A stretch of 21,508 bases of DNA from NCBI GenBank assembly GCA_947483545.1, contig CANKNP010000037.1, positions 1 to 21,508 on the forward strand. Direction: 5' to 3'. The notes under the pieces are model-generated. The model did no database searches and was not told the DNA's origin. It saw nothing but the letters and a program-made list of their open reading frames with translations. The translations under genes and the position numbers were made by a program. Below are positions 6,249 through 13,584 of this stretch, piece after piece (the stretch's first letter is position 1; the number at the start of each line of letters is the position of its first letter). Origin of the DNA: Deltaproteobacteria bacterium. GTDB taxonomy: Bacteria > Myxococcota > UBA796 > SXON01.

Positions 6249-7757
6249 TCACCCCCCCAAAACCCGATACGGCGCGGGGAACCAGACCCAGCGGCCCGGA
6301 TCCCCAGAAACCCAGACCAGACCGTCAAAGTCCTGGGAGTGGCCGGGGCTGTCCATGTCCCAGGAGACCCAGACGCTCGAGGGGTTCAAGAGCGGGGCGA
6401 GTCGCTGGTAGCCGGGGGGGAACTGAGCGGCGAGCGGGTTCGGCGTGCCGAAGAACCCTGCTGGGCAGACGCGAATCGTGAGGGTGACGCGATCGGCGCG
6501 CCCGCGGATCCGCGGCGGGTCCTTCGCCCACAACGAGAGATAGGCGGCCTCGGCCTCGGCCGCGACGGCGGGAGCGAAGACAAGGGCGGCGTCACCGGCG
6601 CGCGGTGCGACCTCAGCGATCCCCGAAGGATCGGCGAGCATGCGCTCAAGGATGGCCCGGACAGACTCGCCGATCCTCACAAGCTCGGCGTTGGCGTCTT
6701 CCATTTGGGTGGCCTCCGGTTTTTGGCCCTCAGGACCTGGGAGCGTGGGGGCCACCAGATCCGCAAGGCGCATCATCTCGTAGCCGTCCACGCCCTCTAT
6801 GACGCGAAGGCCTGTGACGGCGCCCGAACTATCCAGGAAAAAGGCCACGAGCGCAGCCTTGTACCGCGGGTCTTGGGTCTCCACCTCGACAAGGCGGAGG
6901 CGCTGGTTCGGGTGGCGCAGCTCCAAGATGGCCCGCGAGCGCCCCTCCCCGAGCCCAAGGGTGAGCACCGACGCGATGTCCGGAAGGACGAGGGCGGAGG
7001 TGGAATCCCCAGGGATCGATCGGCCCGCGCGCGCGACAGCCCGCAGACGCGCCTTCTGCACCTCCTCGAGGCGAAAACCGTGGGTGAGGAAGGCGGTGAG
7101 CGCCTCGCGCCCGGTCAGGCCCGCAAGCGCAACGATCATCCGCTCGCCGTTGGCCGCAGCCTCCACGGTGGCGAGGGCGAGCGCGTGATCCGGGTGCCGA
7201 AGCAGGAATCGGCCGTCGGCCTGCTTGACCACGACCTGCCAGGGATCGGGCAGCGCCGCGACCGACAACGGCGCTGCGGTCGCGATCCACGCCGCCTCGG
7301 CCGCGAGCGGTCGAAACCCGTGCGCCGGGAGCGGCACGGCCTCGATGGGCAGCGCGTCGGGCAGACCGGCCATGACCTTGGAAAACGCCGCTCGCCGGGC
7401 GCTGGCCTGCAGCAGGAGGTCCGCCAGCGGGCTTCCGGGCGACTCGGCGCCCGCCGCGGCGAGGCAGGCCGTGCAGAACAACGCATCTTCGAACACCCGG
7501 CGCGCTTCGCCGCGAATGAAGAGCTGCGGGCCCTCCGGCAGGGTGGCGTACACCTCCCGCGCGACCTGCTCGAACTGGGCGGGCCCGAGCGCGGCGGGCC
7601 CGCCGGCGTTCACGATAAACGTGAGCTCCCGGAGCTGGTCGCGCCAGGCGCAGGACCAGATCTCGACGTCCGGGCGCACCCGGCGCTTCTGGATCAGCGT
7701 GTGGCCAGCGAGCCAGGCGTAGGCCGCGGCTTCGGTGTGGCTCTGGACCTCGATCAT
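6249..7757 (-). CDS. Hypothetical protein (502 aa) coupled to the adenylate cyclase gene
   Basis: No family recognised. There is no signal peptide or obvious membrane segment, so it is probably a cytoplasmic protein. The N-terminal ~90 residues (starting MIEVQSHTEAAAYAWLAGHT) contain alternating strands and helices. A cysteine pair lies in ALFCTACLAAAG near residue 97. The middle is rich in Ala/Leu helices. The C-terminal ~100 residues contain a run of aromatics (VWVSWDMDSPGHSQDFDGLV, then PGRWVWFPAPYRVLGG) that looks like a small beta-domain. The ATG at 7757 overlaps the cyclase stop by four bases (ATGA), so the two proteins are probably made in linked amounts. A role as partner, effector or regulator in the cyclase pathway is inference from this coupling only. 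Confidence 0.65.
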   Translation of the reverse strand: MIEVQSHTEAAAYAWLAGHTLIQKRRVRPDVEIWSCAWRDQLRELTFIVNAGGPAALGPAQFEQVAREVYATLPEGPQLFIRGEARRVFEDALFCTACLAAAGAESPGSPLADLLLQASARRAAFSKVMAGLPDALPIEAVPLPAHGFRPLAAEAAWIATAAPLSVAALPDPWQVVVKQADGRFLLRHPDHALALATVEAAANGERMIVALAGLTGREALTAFLTHGFRLEEVQKARLRAVARAGRSIPGDSTSALVLPDIASVLTLGLGEGRSRAILELRHPNQRLRLVEVETQDPRYKAALVAFFLDSSGAVTGLRVIEGVDGYEMMRLADLVAPTLPGPEGQKPEATQMEDANAELVRIGESVRAILERMLADPSGIAEVAPRAGDAALVFAPAVAAEAEAAYLSLWAKDPPRIRGRADRVTLTIRVCPAGFFGTPNPLAAQFPPGYQRLAPLLNPSSVWVSWDMDSPGHSQDFDGLVWVSGDPGRWVWFPAPYRVLGG

Positions 7758-8992
7758 CGGGGGGGCTCCGTCGGCGGCATCGTAACGCCGCCATCGTCCA
7801 CACCCTCCAGAAACCAGGTCCGCATCTCGCCCTTGCCCTTCAGGTGGATGAGGCCGCGCTCGACCACGACAAACCGCGGCCCAAGGAGCGCTCGGGTCGC
7901 CTCGCTGATGTGGATGCGCCCCGGCTCCCCGTGCGACTCAAGCCGGCTCGCGGTGTTGACGGTGTCGCCCCACAGATCGTAGGCGAACTTTTTGACCCCG
8001 ATCACGCCCGCGACGACGGGCCCCGTGTGCATCCCAATCCGCACCTGCAGCCCCTCCTGGCCCGCTTTGCTCTGCGCAAGGACCGTCCGCATGTCGAGCG
8101 CCATCGCCGCCATGACCTGGGCGCTGTCCGCCCTCGGCTCGGGCAGCCCTCCGACGACCAGGTAGGCATCCCCAATCGTCTTGATCTTCTCGAGCCCGTG
8201 CTTCTCGGCGAGGTGATCGAACGCTGAGAACACCTCGTTCAGCAGCGCGATGAGCTCAGCCGTCGAGATGCGCGCAGACAACGGGGTGAACCCCGCGATG
8301 TCCGCGAACAACACCGTGACCTCCGGGAAATGGTCCGCGATCGTGGCCTCGCCGGCCTTCAAGCGCGCGGCGATGACCGCAGGGAGCACGTTGAGCAGCA
8401 ACGTCTCCGACCGGGCGCGCTCTGCCTCGATCTCCTGCTCGGCCCGCGAGGAGGCGATCTCGTAGTACCAGATGACAGCACCGACAGCGAGGAGCGTCCC
8501 AACGACGTTCATCGAGAAGAACATGTTCAAAAGTCCAGGCTCAACCTGGACAAGCGGGGGGTGGGTGCGGCCCCAGGCCTCGAGCACGGGCGTCGCGACG
8601 CAAGGGTAGACGACGCAAATCGCGCGGATGAGACGATCCTGGGGCTTGAACACCAGGAAAGGCACAGCGACAAGCGCAAAGTAGTAAAACGTGTACCCCG
8701 CCGCGCTGCCCAAGAGCACCTGGATGACGATGACGTGGATTGCGACCTCGGCGTAGGCCAAGAGCATCGCGGCGCGGGGGCGGCCAGAGCGTAAAAGAAC
8801 CAGCGAAACGGTGAAGATCGCGCAGGCGATGACGGCGCTCCAGACAAAGTCTGTCAGCCCCGTCACCGCATAGACGACCCCCTGAGCGGCGTGCACCACC
8901 GCGCCGATGACCGGCATGATCGCGCGGACGGTCTCGACCTTGGCCTTGCCCGGGTCGATGCCCATGCGGGCGCGAAACAAGTTCAGGAACAT
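7754..8992 (-). CDS. Membrane-anchored class III adenylate cyclase
   Basis: The 412-residue protein converts ATP to cAMP. Six predicted membrane segments fill about residues 24-178. A short coiled linker (about 181-215, SSRAEQEIEAERARSE) leads to a class III cyclase domain (about 223-400). Catalytic residues are visible: metal-binding D231 in LFADIAGF and D275 in IGDAYLVVGG; the adenine-selecting pair K271 (KTIGD) and D339 (YDLWGD); transition-state N346 and R350 in TVNTASRLE. The Lys/Asp pair argues for adenylate over guanylate cyclase. The layout resembles CyaA-like cyclases with an integral membrane input domain; the ligand is unknown. The start at 8992 is chosen because residues upstream in the same frame are Arg/Pro-rich and lie in a non-coding repeat. 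It probably heads a two-gene operon with the unknown 502-residue protein. Confidence 0.9.
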   Translation of the reverse strand: MFLNLFRARMGIDPGKAKVETVRAIMPVIGAVVHAAQGVVYAVTGLTDFVWSAVIACAIFTVSLVLLRSGRPRAAMLLAYAEVAIHVIVIQVLLGSAAGYTFYYFALVAVPFLVFKPQDRLIRAICVVYPCVATPVLEAWGRTHPPLVQVEPGLLNMFFSMNVVGTLLAVGAVIWYYEIASSRAEQEIEAERARSETLLLNVLPAVIAARLKAGEATIADHFPEVTVLFADIAGFTPLSARISTAELIALLNEVFSAFDHLAEKHGLEKIKTIGDAYLVVGGLPEPRADSAQVMAAMALDMRTVLAQSKAGQEGLQVRIGMHTGPVVAGVIGVKKFAYDLWGDTVNTASRLESHGEPGRIHISEATRALLGPRFVVVERGLIHLKGKGEMRTWFLEGVDDGGVTMPPTEPPR

Positions 8993-9016
8993 CGGAACGA
9001 GTACTACGGAGTCCGC

Positions 9017-9046
9017 AGGGCATACCCCGGGAGCGCCGCCCGCGAG
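9017..9046. repeat. 30-bp palindromic repeat, copy 1
   Basis: Identical over 30 bases to copy 2 at 9151-9180, starting AGGGCATACCCCGGGAGCGC. The similarity extends a further ~10 bases upstream with mismatches. GCCCGC (9038-9043) at the 3' end can pair with GCGGGC at 9054-9059 to make a hairpin. This is a REP-like organisation: a short repeated unit with an adjacent inverted arm, in non-coding DNA. Confidence 0.85.
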
Positions 9047-9150
9047 CCGGCGAGCGGGCCGCCGCGAGGGCGAGGGAGCAGGGAGCGTGTGACGACGGCT
9101 GCGGCTCACGATTTGGCGCGCGCAGCGACTACGGACTCCTAGGAGCCCGG

Positions 9151-9180
9151 AGGGCATACCCCGGGAGCGCCGCCCGCGAG
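9151..9180. repeat. 30-bp palindromic repeat, copy 2
   Basis: A perfect copy of 9017-9046 in the same orientation, 134 bp away. Here the stem is longer: CCGGGAGC (9161-9168) pairs with GCTCCCGG (9203-9210), and CGCCCGC (9171-9177) pairs with GCGGGCG (9188-9194). An alternative small hairpin GCGAG-A-CTCGC sits at 9176-9186. Confidence 0.85.
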
Positions 9181-9243
9181 ACTCGCAGCGGGCGCCGCGG
9201 CTGCTCCCGGAGCCGCAGAATTCAACGTCGCGCGGGCCCCCGG

Positions 9244-9259
9244 CGCGGGTACTCCCGCG
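9244..9259 (-). terminator. Hairpin just after the last gene of the pilus operon
   Basis: CGCGGG (9244-9249) and CCCGCG (9254-9259) form a perfect 6-bp stem with a TACT loop, 6 nt downstream of the stop at 9266 on the minus strand. There is no U-run, so if it terminates transcription it would need a factor. It could also protect the mRNA 3' end. Confidence 0.35.
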
Positions 9260-9265
9260 TCGGGG

Positions 9266-9676
9266 CTAGCCCACCCCGTGCATCGCCCGCACTTCCCGGA
9301 AAATCGCCTCCAAAGACTCTTGTTCGTGTGCTCCGGGGGCGATGACGACGATCCGGCCCAGCGCGATCCCGCTGCGACCCCAGACGCGTGCCTGCTCCTG
9401 GTCGGGCAACACGAATCGATGAAAGCGACGTTCGATCCACGGTAGATTTCGCGGTACCGGGCCCGGGAACAGCAGCGCCGCGCGTACCCCTCCGAGGGTG
9501 AGCGCCCACGCGATCGCGGGGAGCTCGTCCGCATCGGCGACCAGGGCGATCTGAACGTGCGCGCGCCGAATGGCCGCCGCACACCCCAGCGTCCCCCCGA
9601 GCCCGGGGCGGGGACCCGGGATCTCCGGCACGCCCAGCGCCCGGCCCGCCCGCCCAACCCAGGCCACCGCAGTCAC
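9266..9676 (-). CDS. Small protein resembling part of a GT4-type glycosyltransferase
   Basis: The 136-residue product is translated from a GTG at 9676 that overlaps the flippase stop by four bases (GTGA), which fixes the start well. The segment RRFHRFVLPDQEQARVWGRS followed by GRIVVIAPGA resembles the region of GT-B glycosyltransferases (family 4) that ends the N-terminal Rossmann domain, where typical proteins read 'ERIVVIPNG'. The usual C-terminal domain with the nucleotide-sugar EX7E motif is absent, so this is either a short derived protein or a remnant. No catalytic residues can be pointed to. Its location after a flippase-like protein would suit a role in glycan or lipid modification, but activity is unlikely without a partner. 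Confidence 0.5.
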   Translation of the reverse strand: MTAVAWVGRAGRALGVPEIPGPRPGLGGTLGCAAAIRRAHVQIALVADADELPAIAWALTLGGVRAALLFPGPVPRNLPWIERRFHRFVLPDQEQARVWGRSGIALGRIVVIAPGAHEQESLEAIFREVRAMHGVG

Positions 9677-10692
9677 CGTTGGGGCTCGCTGGGGGCGAGC
9701 ACCAGCGCCAACGCGCCGAGCATCACAACGACGAGCTGCTGGGTCCGCACGATGACGGCGACACCGATGGCGTTTTGAAGGGGGAGCCCCGCCGTCGCGA
9801 CGAGCAGCGTCGAGAACATCGCGTCCCAGCCCACCTGGGAGCCCGGAAAGGCGAAGAGCACGACGGCGCCCGCTGTCGTCATCGCGTAGGTGAAGACCAG
9901 CCCCGCCAGGCTCGGGGCCGACCCGAGCCCGATCGCCGCCATCGCGATTCCACCGGTCACACACGCATGGCCGCCCAACGCCCATAGCGCCGCCGTTGCG
10001 TACCGTTTGGCCCCGAGGTGCCCCACCGCCGCGAGCGCGTCCGCGAAGCCCTCCAGGCGGGCCAGCAACGGGTCTGCGACGCGCCTCGGCCAGATCGAAA
10101 GGCCCAGGCACACGCGGGCGCCCCACCGAAGCAGGCGGGGATTCGCCGAGAGCAGGAAGAGCGCGACCGCTCCGACAGCGATGAACACCGCAGCACCGCC
10201 AATCCAGGTCCGGTAGGCATCCGGCACCGGCAGGTCCGCCATGGCGAACAGCAGGAGGGCGGCGAACCCCGCCATCGCGAGCCCGACGAAGCGAGCGTGG
10301 ATGCCCGCGGCGAACGTTTGCTCAGGCGGCAGGTGCCAGCGGCGCGCGGCCATCCCCGCGGCCACGAACTCGCCGACCGGCCCAGGAAGCGCGTAGTTCA
10401 TCAGCGTGCCGGTGACGAGGATGGCGGTCAGCGGTAGGAGCGCTATCGGCGTCGTCGTCGGCATCAGCGAGCGCCACCGCGCCGCCAGGAACACGAGCCC
10501 GGTGGTCATGAGAATGACGCCGCCCCCCACCCATCCAGCGTCCGCCTGCGTGAAAACCCGGGTCGCAGCCGGTAAGTCCGCCTGCAGGAGGGCGATCGCG
10601 ACGAGCAAGGTCGCAGCCGTACCGAGCACAGCCATTCGGAGGCCGCGGCCGGCCAGCCCCGGGTTCAGCGATGGATCGGCGGCGTCAGGCAC
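9673..10692 (-). CDS. YbhN/AglD-like flippase-family membrane protein (lysylphosphatidylglycerol synthetase TM region family)
   Basis: This 339-residue, very hydrophobic protein has about eight membrane helices, beginning with MAVLGTAATLLVAIALLQAD near residue 20. It matches the pattern of the UPF0104/COG0392 family (YbhN, AglD, MprF flippase region), including the loop NYALPGPVGEFVAAGMAARR. Members are thought to flip lipids or lipid-linked glycans; several are next to glycosyltransferases. The start is GTG at 10692, nine bases after the preceding stop; no strong Shine-Dalgarno is visible, and ATG at 10635 (residue 20) is an alternative that begins directly at the first helix. It is part of the long minus-strand operon and overlaps the next gene by GTGA. 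The link to pilus function is position only. Confidence 0.7.
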   Translation of the reverse strand: MPDAADPSLNPGLAGRGLRMAVLGTAATLLVAIALLQADLPAATRVFTQADAGWVGGGVILMTTGLVFLAARWRSLMPTTTPIALLPLTAILVTGTLMNYALPGPVGEFVAAGMAARRWHLPPEQTFAAGIHARFVGLAMAGFAALLLFAMADLPVPDAYRTWIGGAAVFIAVGAVALFLLSANPRLLRWGARVCLGLSIWPRRVADPLLARLEGFADALAAVGHLGAKRYATAALWALGGHACVTGGIAMAAIGLGSAPSLAGLVFTYAMTTAGAVVLFAFPGSQVGWDAMFSTLLVATAGLPLQNAIGVAVIVRTQQLVVVMLGALALVLAPSEPQR

Positions 10693-10701
10693 GCAGGGGG
10701 A

Positions 10702-11670
10702 TCAGAGCCCGAGCGAGAAGAACGGGTACGTGTAGCCCCGAGCGGGGAGCAGACACTCGCTCGTCAGCGTGCCGTCCACGGCGGCGTCGGGGCAGCCGCA
10801 TTCGGCCGCTTCCAACTCCTCGTCGTCGCCGGTGTCCGTGCCCGAGTCGCCCCCGGTGTCGGACGTATCGGACGTGTCCGTGCCGGAGGTGTCGGAGGTG
10901 TCGGAGGTGTCGGAGGTGTCGCGGAATCCCGTGTCCGGGCCGGTGTCGGGTGGGGGCGGGGGTCCGGCTTGGGGGAGCGGCGGAACGCAAGTCGGATCCG
11001 CGGCGTTGCAGTGAAAGTCCAGCGAGAGCGCGTTGGCCCCCGCGACATCGGCGTGGCCGAGTCCGGCGAGGGCGTAGCCGCACTCCTCGGCGAACCCTAC
11101 GACGATGCGCTTGCCGTCCACCGTTGCAGTGCCCCAGTCCTCAATGCCCACCGTACCCGTGTAACGATCCGCATAGAAGGCCCCCTCAGCACCAGTATAG
11201 GCGCCGACTGTATCGACCCAGAAGACCTTTGGCGCGTTGTCCAGCTGAGCGAGGGCCAACCGGCTCGTGACGAAGATGCTCGTGGAGCCCCGGCCGGCCT
11301 CGACGATCATCGTACCCGTTGCCCTCCAGCCGCCCGCGATCCCTGAAACGCCATAATTCCGTAGGTCCAACGTGGCGGTATACCCGTCCGACGTGAGCGT
11401 TGCCCTCCCCTCCCACGTGACGTTCGCCGAATCCGAGCAGTCCCCGAGCAACGTGAAGCCCGTCGAGCTGCCCTCGTACGTCGGACACGTTCGAACATCC
11501 TCCGCTTCTACCTGCAGAAGGCTCGAGTAGATCAAGTACGGCAGGTCCGGCGAGGCGATAGCCATGAGCTCCGGCGCGATGTCCGTCGTGACCGTGCCGG
11601 GCGAGTTGGGGATGCTCGCAGGCATGCTGAGACAGCCACCGACAAGCCCGAAAACGGCGAGGCGGAGCAT
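10702..11670 (-). CDS. Lipoprotein with Asp-Thr-Ser repeat linker
   Basis: The product is 322 residues from ATG at 11670, or 323 from GTG at 11673; the upstream stop overlaps both (GTGATG). The N-terminus MLRLAVFGLVGGC is a lipoprotein signal with Cys13 as acylation site. Residues ~14-225 look like a secreted beta-rich domain with several cysteines that may form disulfides (DVRTCPTYEG, LLGDCSDS, EECGYALAG, FHCNAADPTC). A Pro-rich stretch is followed by a low-complexity region of Asp-Thr-Ser triplets (about residues 248-280), an acidic patch, and a short Cys-containing tail (ECGCPDAAV). Such Asp/Thr-rich linkers are common in surface lipoproteins of myxobacteria. Function unknown; position after tadD suggests an extracellular or outer-membrane accessory of the pilus. 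Confidence 0.7.
   Translation of the reverse strand: MLRLAVFGLVGGCLSMPASIPNSPGTVTTDIAPELMAIASPDLPYLIYSSLLQVEAEDVRTCPTYEGSSTGFTLLGDCSDSANVTWEGRATLTSDGYTATLDLRNYGVSGIAGGWRATGTMIVEAGRGSTSIFVTSRLALAQLDNAPKVFWVDTVGAYTGAEGAFYADRYTGTVGIEDWGTATVDGKRIVVGFAEECGYALAGLGHADVAGANALSLDFHCNAADPTCVPPLPQAGPPPPPDTGPDTGFRDTSDTSDTSDTSGTDTSDTSDTGGDSGTDTGDDEELEAAECGCPDAAVDGTLTSECLLPARGYTYPFFSLGL
10885..10920. repeat. Four perfect 9-bp tandem repeats inside the lipoprotein gene
   Basis: The unit GGAGGTGTC (plus strand) is repeated four times without a mismatch. It encodes Asp-Thr-Ser on the minus strand. Because the unit is a multiple of three, slippage would change linker length in 3-residue steps without a frameshift. 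Confidence 0.9.
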
Positions 11671-11915
11671 CACTCGGTCGCCGTCGATTCGGCTTCACCC
11701 GTCTTCTCCTTGGCGCCTTCTTTCTCGACGTTCTCCCTTATCAAAATGGCCTCGGTGCCCGTCAGCGGGTAGTTCGCCTGCGCCACGCTGGGACGATCCA
11801 GGTTGGCCTGGGTCCGAAGCGACTCCGTGTAAGCGCGACCGAAGTCGTACTGCAGGTGAACGGGCTGGGCACACGCAGGCAGGATGAGCAGTACGAGCAG
11901 GGTCAGGCGCATCAT
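11670..11915 (-). CDS. Small lipoprotein next to tadD
   Basis: An 81-residue protein with a short signal peptide and lipobox LPAC (Cys15, Gln at +2). The mature part (HLQYDFGRAYTESLRTQANL, then PLTGTEAILIRENVEKE) has the layout seen in small lipoproteins that accompany tad loci: an FG.A.......Q..... segment, a proline, a TG-D/E-A motif and a final helix. The tail is charged (Lys/Glu-rich). The ATG at 11915 overlaps the tadD stop by four bases (ATGATG), and the stop overlaps the next start. It may be a pilotin-like or outer-membrane partner of the Tad secretin; this is inferred from context. Confidence 0.7.
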   Translation of the reverse strand: MMRLTLLVLLILPACAQPVHLQYDFGRAYTESLRTQANLDRPSVAQANYPLTGTEAILIRENVEKEGAKEKTGEAESTATE

Positions 11916-12655
11916 GGGGACTCCGTGTGAAGCAGGCGGGCGAGCGCCGTGCGGGCAGAACTGTGCTGGGCGTTGGCGGCGACGGCTGCCTGATAGTTGG
12001 TGAGCGCGCTGGTCGTGTCGCCCCTCAGCTCACAGGCGACGCCCATGTTGTAGCGCGCGTCCGACTCCGAGCTCGCAGAACGAAACGCAGCGAGGGCGTC
12101 CATGTCCTTCTCCAGACGAGCGAAGGCGAACCCCAGGTTGTTGCGCGACCGGAGGCTCGACGGGTCCTGGATGATCGCCTGCTCGAACAGGTCCACCGCG
12201 CGCTGGTTCTGGCCGCGGGCCATCTGGAGGTACCCGAGATTGTTGAGCACGGCGGCATCGTCCGGGGTCAGCCGCCGAGCGCGCTCCAGCGCAGCGACGG
12301 CCTCCTCCGTTTCCTGATGGTCGGACAGGACGATGCCGAGCATGGCCCACGCGGCGGCGTTCTTGGGCTCCTTGCGCGTGACCGCCCGAAGCATGTCGAG
12401 CGCCTGCGACGTGAGCCCGGTAGCGTGCATCACCTCGGCCTGCAGGATGTCAAACCGCGCCCCCTTCATGCCCTCCGCCCGGAGCTGCGCCGAGACCTTG
12501 AGCGCATCCGCCGTCAGCCCCCCGCGGACGAGCCCCTCCAGCACGTCGAGCTGCGCCTCTGCTTTGGTCTCCGGGCGGGTCAGGTCCGGTGCGTACGCCT
12601 GTGCCTCGCGCGCTTCGGCGCTGCTCAGCACGAAGAGGAGGATCCAGGTGAGCAT
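11912..12655 (-). CDS. tadD: TadD-like TPR protein of the Tad pilus
   Basis: This 247-residue protein has a signal peptide (MLTWILLFVLSSAEA) without a lipobox Cys. Tetratricopeptide repeats cover about residues 90-240: for example AAAWAMLGIVLSDHQETEEA, AAVLNNLGYLQMARGQNQRA and SLRSRNNLGFAFARLEKDMD, then a weaker ARYNMGVACELRGDTTSALT. TadD-type TPR proteins are periplasmic and aid assembly of the secretin or machine; many are lipoproteins, so loss of the lipobox is a small difference. The start is the ATG at 12655, which overlaps the tadC stop by one base (TGATG). The open frame continues upstream to 12751, but that overlaps tadC and is not needed. Confidence 0.85.
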   Translation of the reverse strand: MLTWILLFVLSSAEAREAQAYAPDLTRPETKAEAQLDVLEGLVRGGLTADALKVSAQLRAEGMKGARFDILQAEVMHATGLTSQALDMLRAVTRKEPKNAAAWAMLGIVLSDHQETEEAVAALERARRLTPDDAAVLNNLGYLQMARGQNQRAVDLFEQAIIQDPSSLRSRNNLGFAFARLEKDMDALAAFRSASSESDARYNMGVACELRGDTTSALTNYQAAVAANAQHSSARTALARLLHTESP

Positions 12656-13584
12656 CAGCCAGCTCCGGACATGCTGGGGAGGAGGATGTTCTTCACGTTC
12701 ACGATCGCGGGGCCGATCAGCACGATGATCAAACAAGGCAGGATGAAGCAAATCATCACGACGGTGAGCTTCGGGGACACTTGGGCCGCCTTCTCCTCCG
12801 CGCGCTGCATGCGCTTCACGCGCACGACCTCCGAGTGAACCCGCAGCGACCGGGCGACAGAGGTGCCGAAGCGCTCAGCCTGGATGAGCACGTTCACGAG
12901 AGAAACGATCTCCTCGACGCCCGTCCGGTCGCCCAGACGCCGAAGGGCCTCGACCCTGGGCATGCCGGCGTTCACCTCTTGGGTGACTAGCTGGAGCTCC
13001 CGAGAGAGGTCGGGCGAGCTCCCGTCGATCTCTTCGGCGACCCGACGGAACGCGGCGTCTACGCCGAGCCCCGCTTCGACGCAGCTGACCAGCAGGTCCA
13101 TCGCGTCGGGGAAAGCCTTCAGCAGCGTGTCCTGCCGCTTCTGGAGCCCGTTCGTCACGATGATCGCCGGCAGGTAGTACCCGATCGTCGTGCCGCCGAG
13201 GGCTGCGCCGATCATCCAGAGCAGGCTGGTCTTCGGGAACACCAGAAAGCAGAAAATCGCGCCAAAGATCGCGCCGACCGCGCGGGAGGCGCTGTACATC
13301 TCGACGGCGTTCCGCTCCCGGTAGCCCGCCTGGAGCAGCCGCTTCCGCAGCGCGCCGATCTGCGCCTCATCGTTGGAGGCGGCGAGCTTGGCGGCGGTCT
13401 GGGCGAGGCCAGCGAAACGTGAGGTCGGCTGAGCGCGCGCCTCGTCTTCGTTGGCGCCCGTCAGCGCCCCCAGGCGCTCGGAAACGCTCCGTTCCTGCGC
13501 CCCGAACGCAGAGTAGCCGCCATACATCAGTCCAGCAGCGGCGACAGCGGCGATCCCGCCGGCGGCGAGCATCGTGGGGTCCAT
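12655..13584 (-). CDS. tadC: TadC inner-membrane platform protein
   Basis: The 309-residue protein starts with a membrane helix (MLAAGGIAAVAAAGLMYGGY), has a cytosolic stretch, two central helices (AIFGAIFCFLVF; MIGAALGGTTIGYYLPAI), a type II secretion F domain (about 145-270), recognisable from LLKAFPDAMDLLVSCVEAGL, and a last hydrophobic pair (VMICFILPCLIIVLIGPAIV). TadB and TadC form the inner-membrane platform on which the CpaF ATPase acts. Start at 13584 overlaps the tadB stop by one base (TGATG). The end overlaps tadD the same way, so the stoichiometry of TadB, TadC and TadD is probably linked. Confidence 0.92.
   Translation of the reverse strand: MDPTMLAAGGIAAVAAAGLMYGGYSAFGAQERSVSERLGALTGANEDEARAQPTSRFAGLAQTAAKLAASNDEAQIGALRKRLLQAGYRERNAVEMYSASRAVGAIFGAIFCFLVFPKTSLLWMIGAALGGTTIGYYLPAIIVTNGLQKRQDTLLKAFPDAMDLLVSCVEAGLGVDAAFRRVAEEIDGSSPDLSRELQLVTQEVNAGMPRVEALRRLGDRTGVEEIVSLVNVLIQAERFGTSVARSLRVHSEVVRVKRMQRAEEKAAQVSPKLTVVMICFILPCLIIVLIGPAIVNVKNILLPSMSGAG

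Larger units (their letters stand above)
8993..9265. other. Non-coding intergenic region carrying paired palindromic repeats
   Basis: This 273-bp stretch lies between the end of the pilus operon and the start of the cyclase gene, both on the minus strand. It should hold the cyclase promoter and the operon terminator. Open frames across it have no start signals and unlikely composition. It contains two copies of a 30-bp repeat, several GC-rich hairpins and a 10-bp palindrome (CTCCTAGGAG at 9136-9145). No clear -10/-35 pair was found. Confidence 0.5.

Noticed and set aside
6135..7982. A 615-codon plus-strand open frame opposite the 502-aa gene and the cyclase
   Set aside because: Same reason: antisense shadow of minus-strand genes, low-complexity Arg/Gly/Glu-rich product, and it crosses the coupled junction of two real genes.
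8993..9157. N-terminal extension of the adenylate cyclase to 9157
   Set aside because: The added 55 residues are Arg/Pro/Ala-rich, derived from the palindromic repeat region, and not cyclase-like.
9139..9657. A minus-strand 172-codon ORF
   Set aside because: It overlaps the GTGA-coupled 136-aa gene in another frame, is Arg/Ser/Pro-rich and ends in the palindromic repeats.
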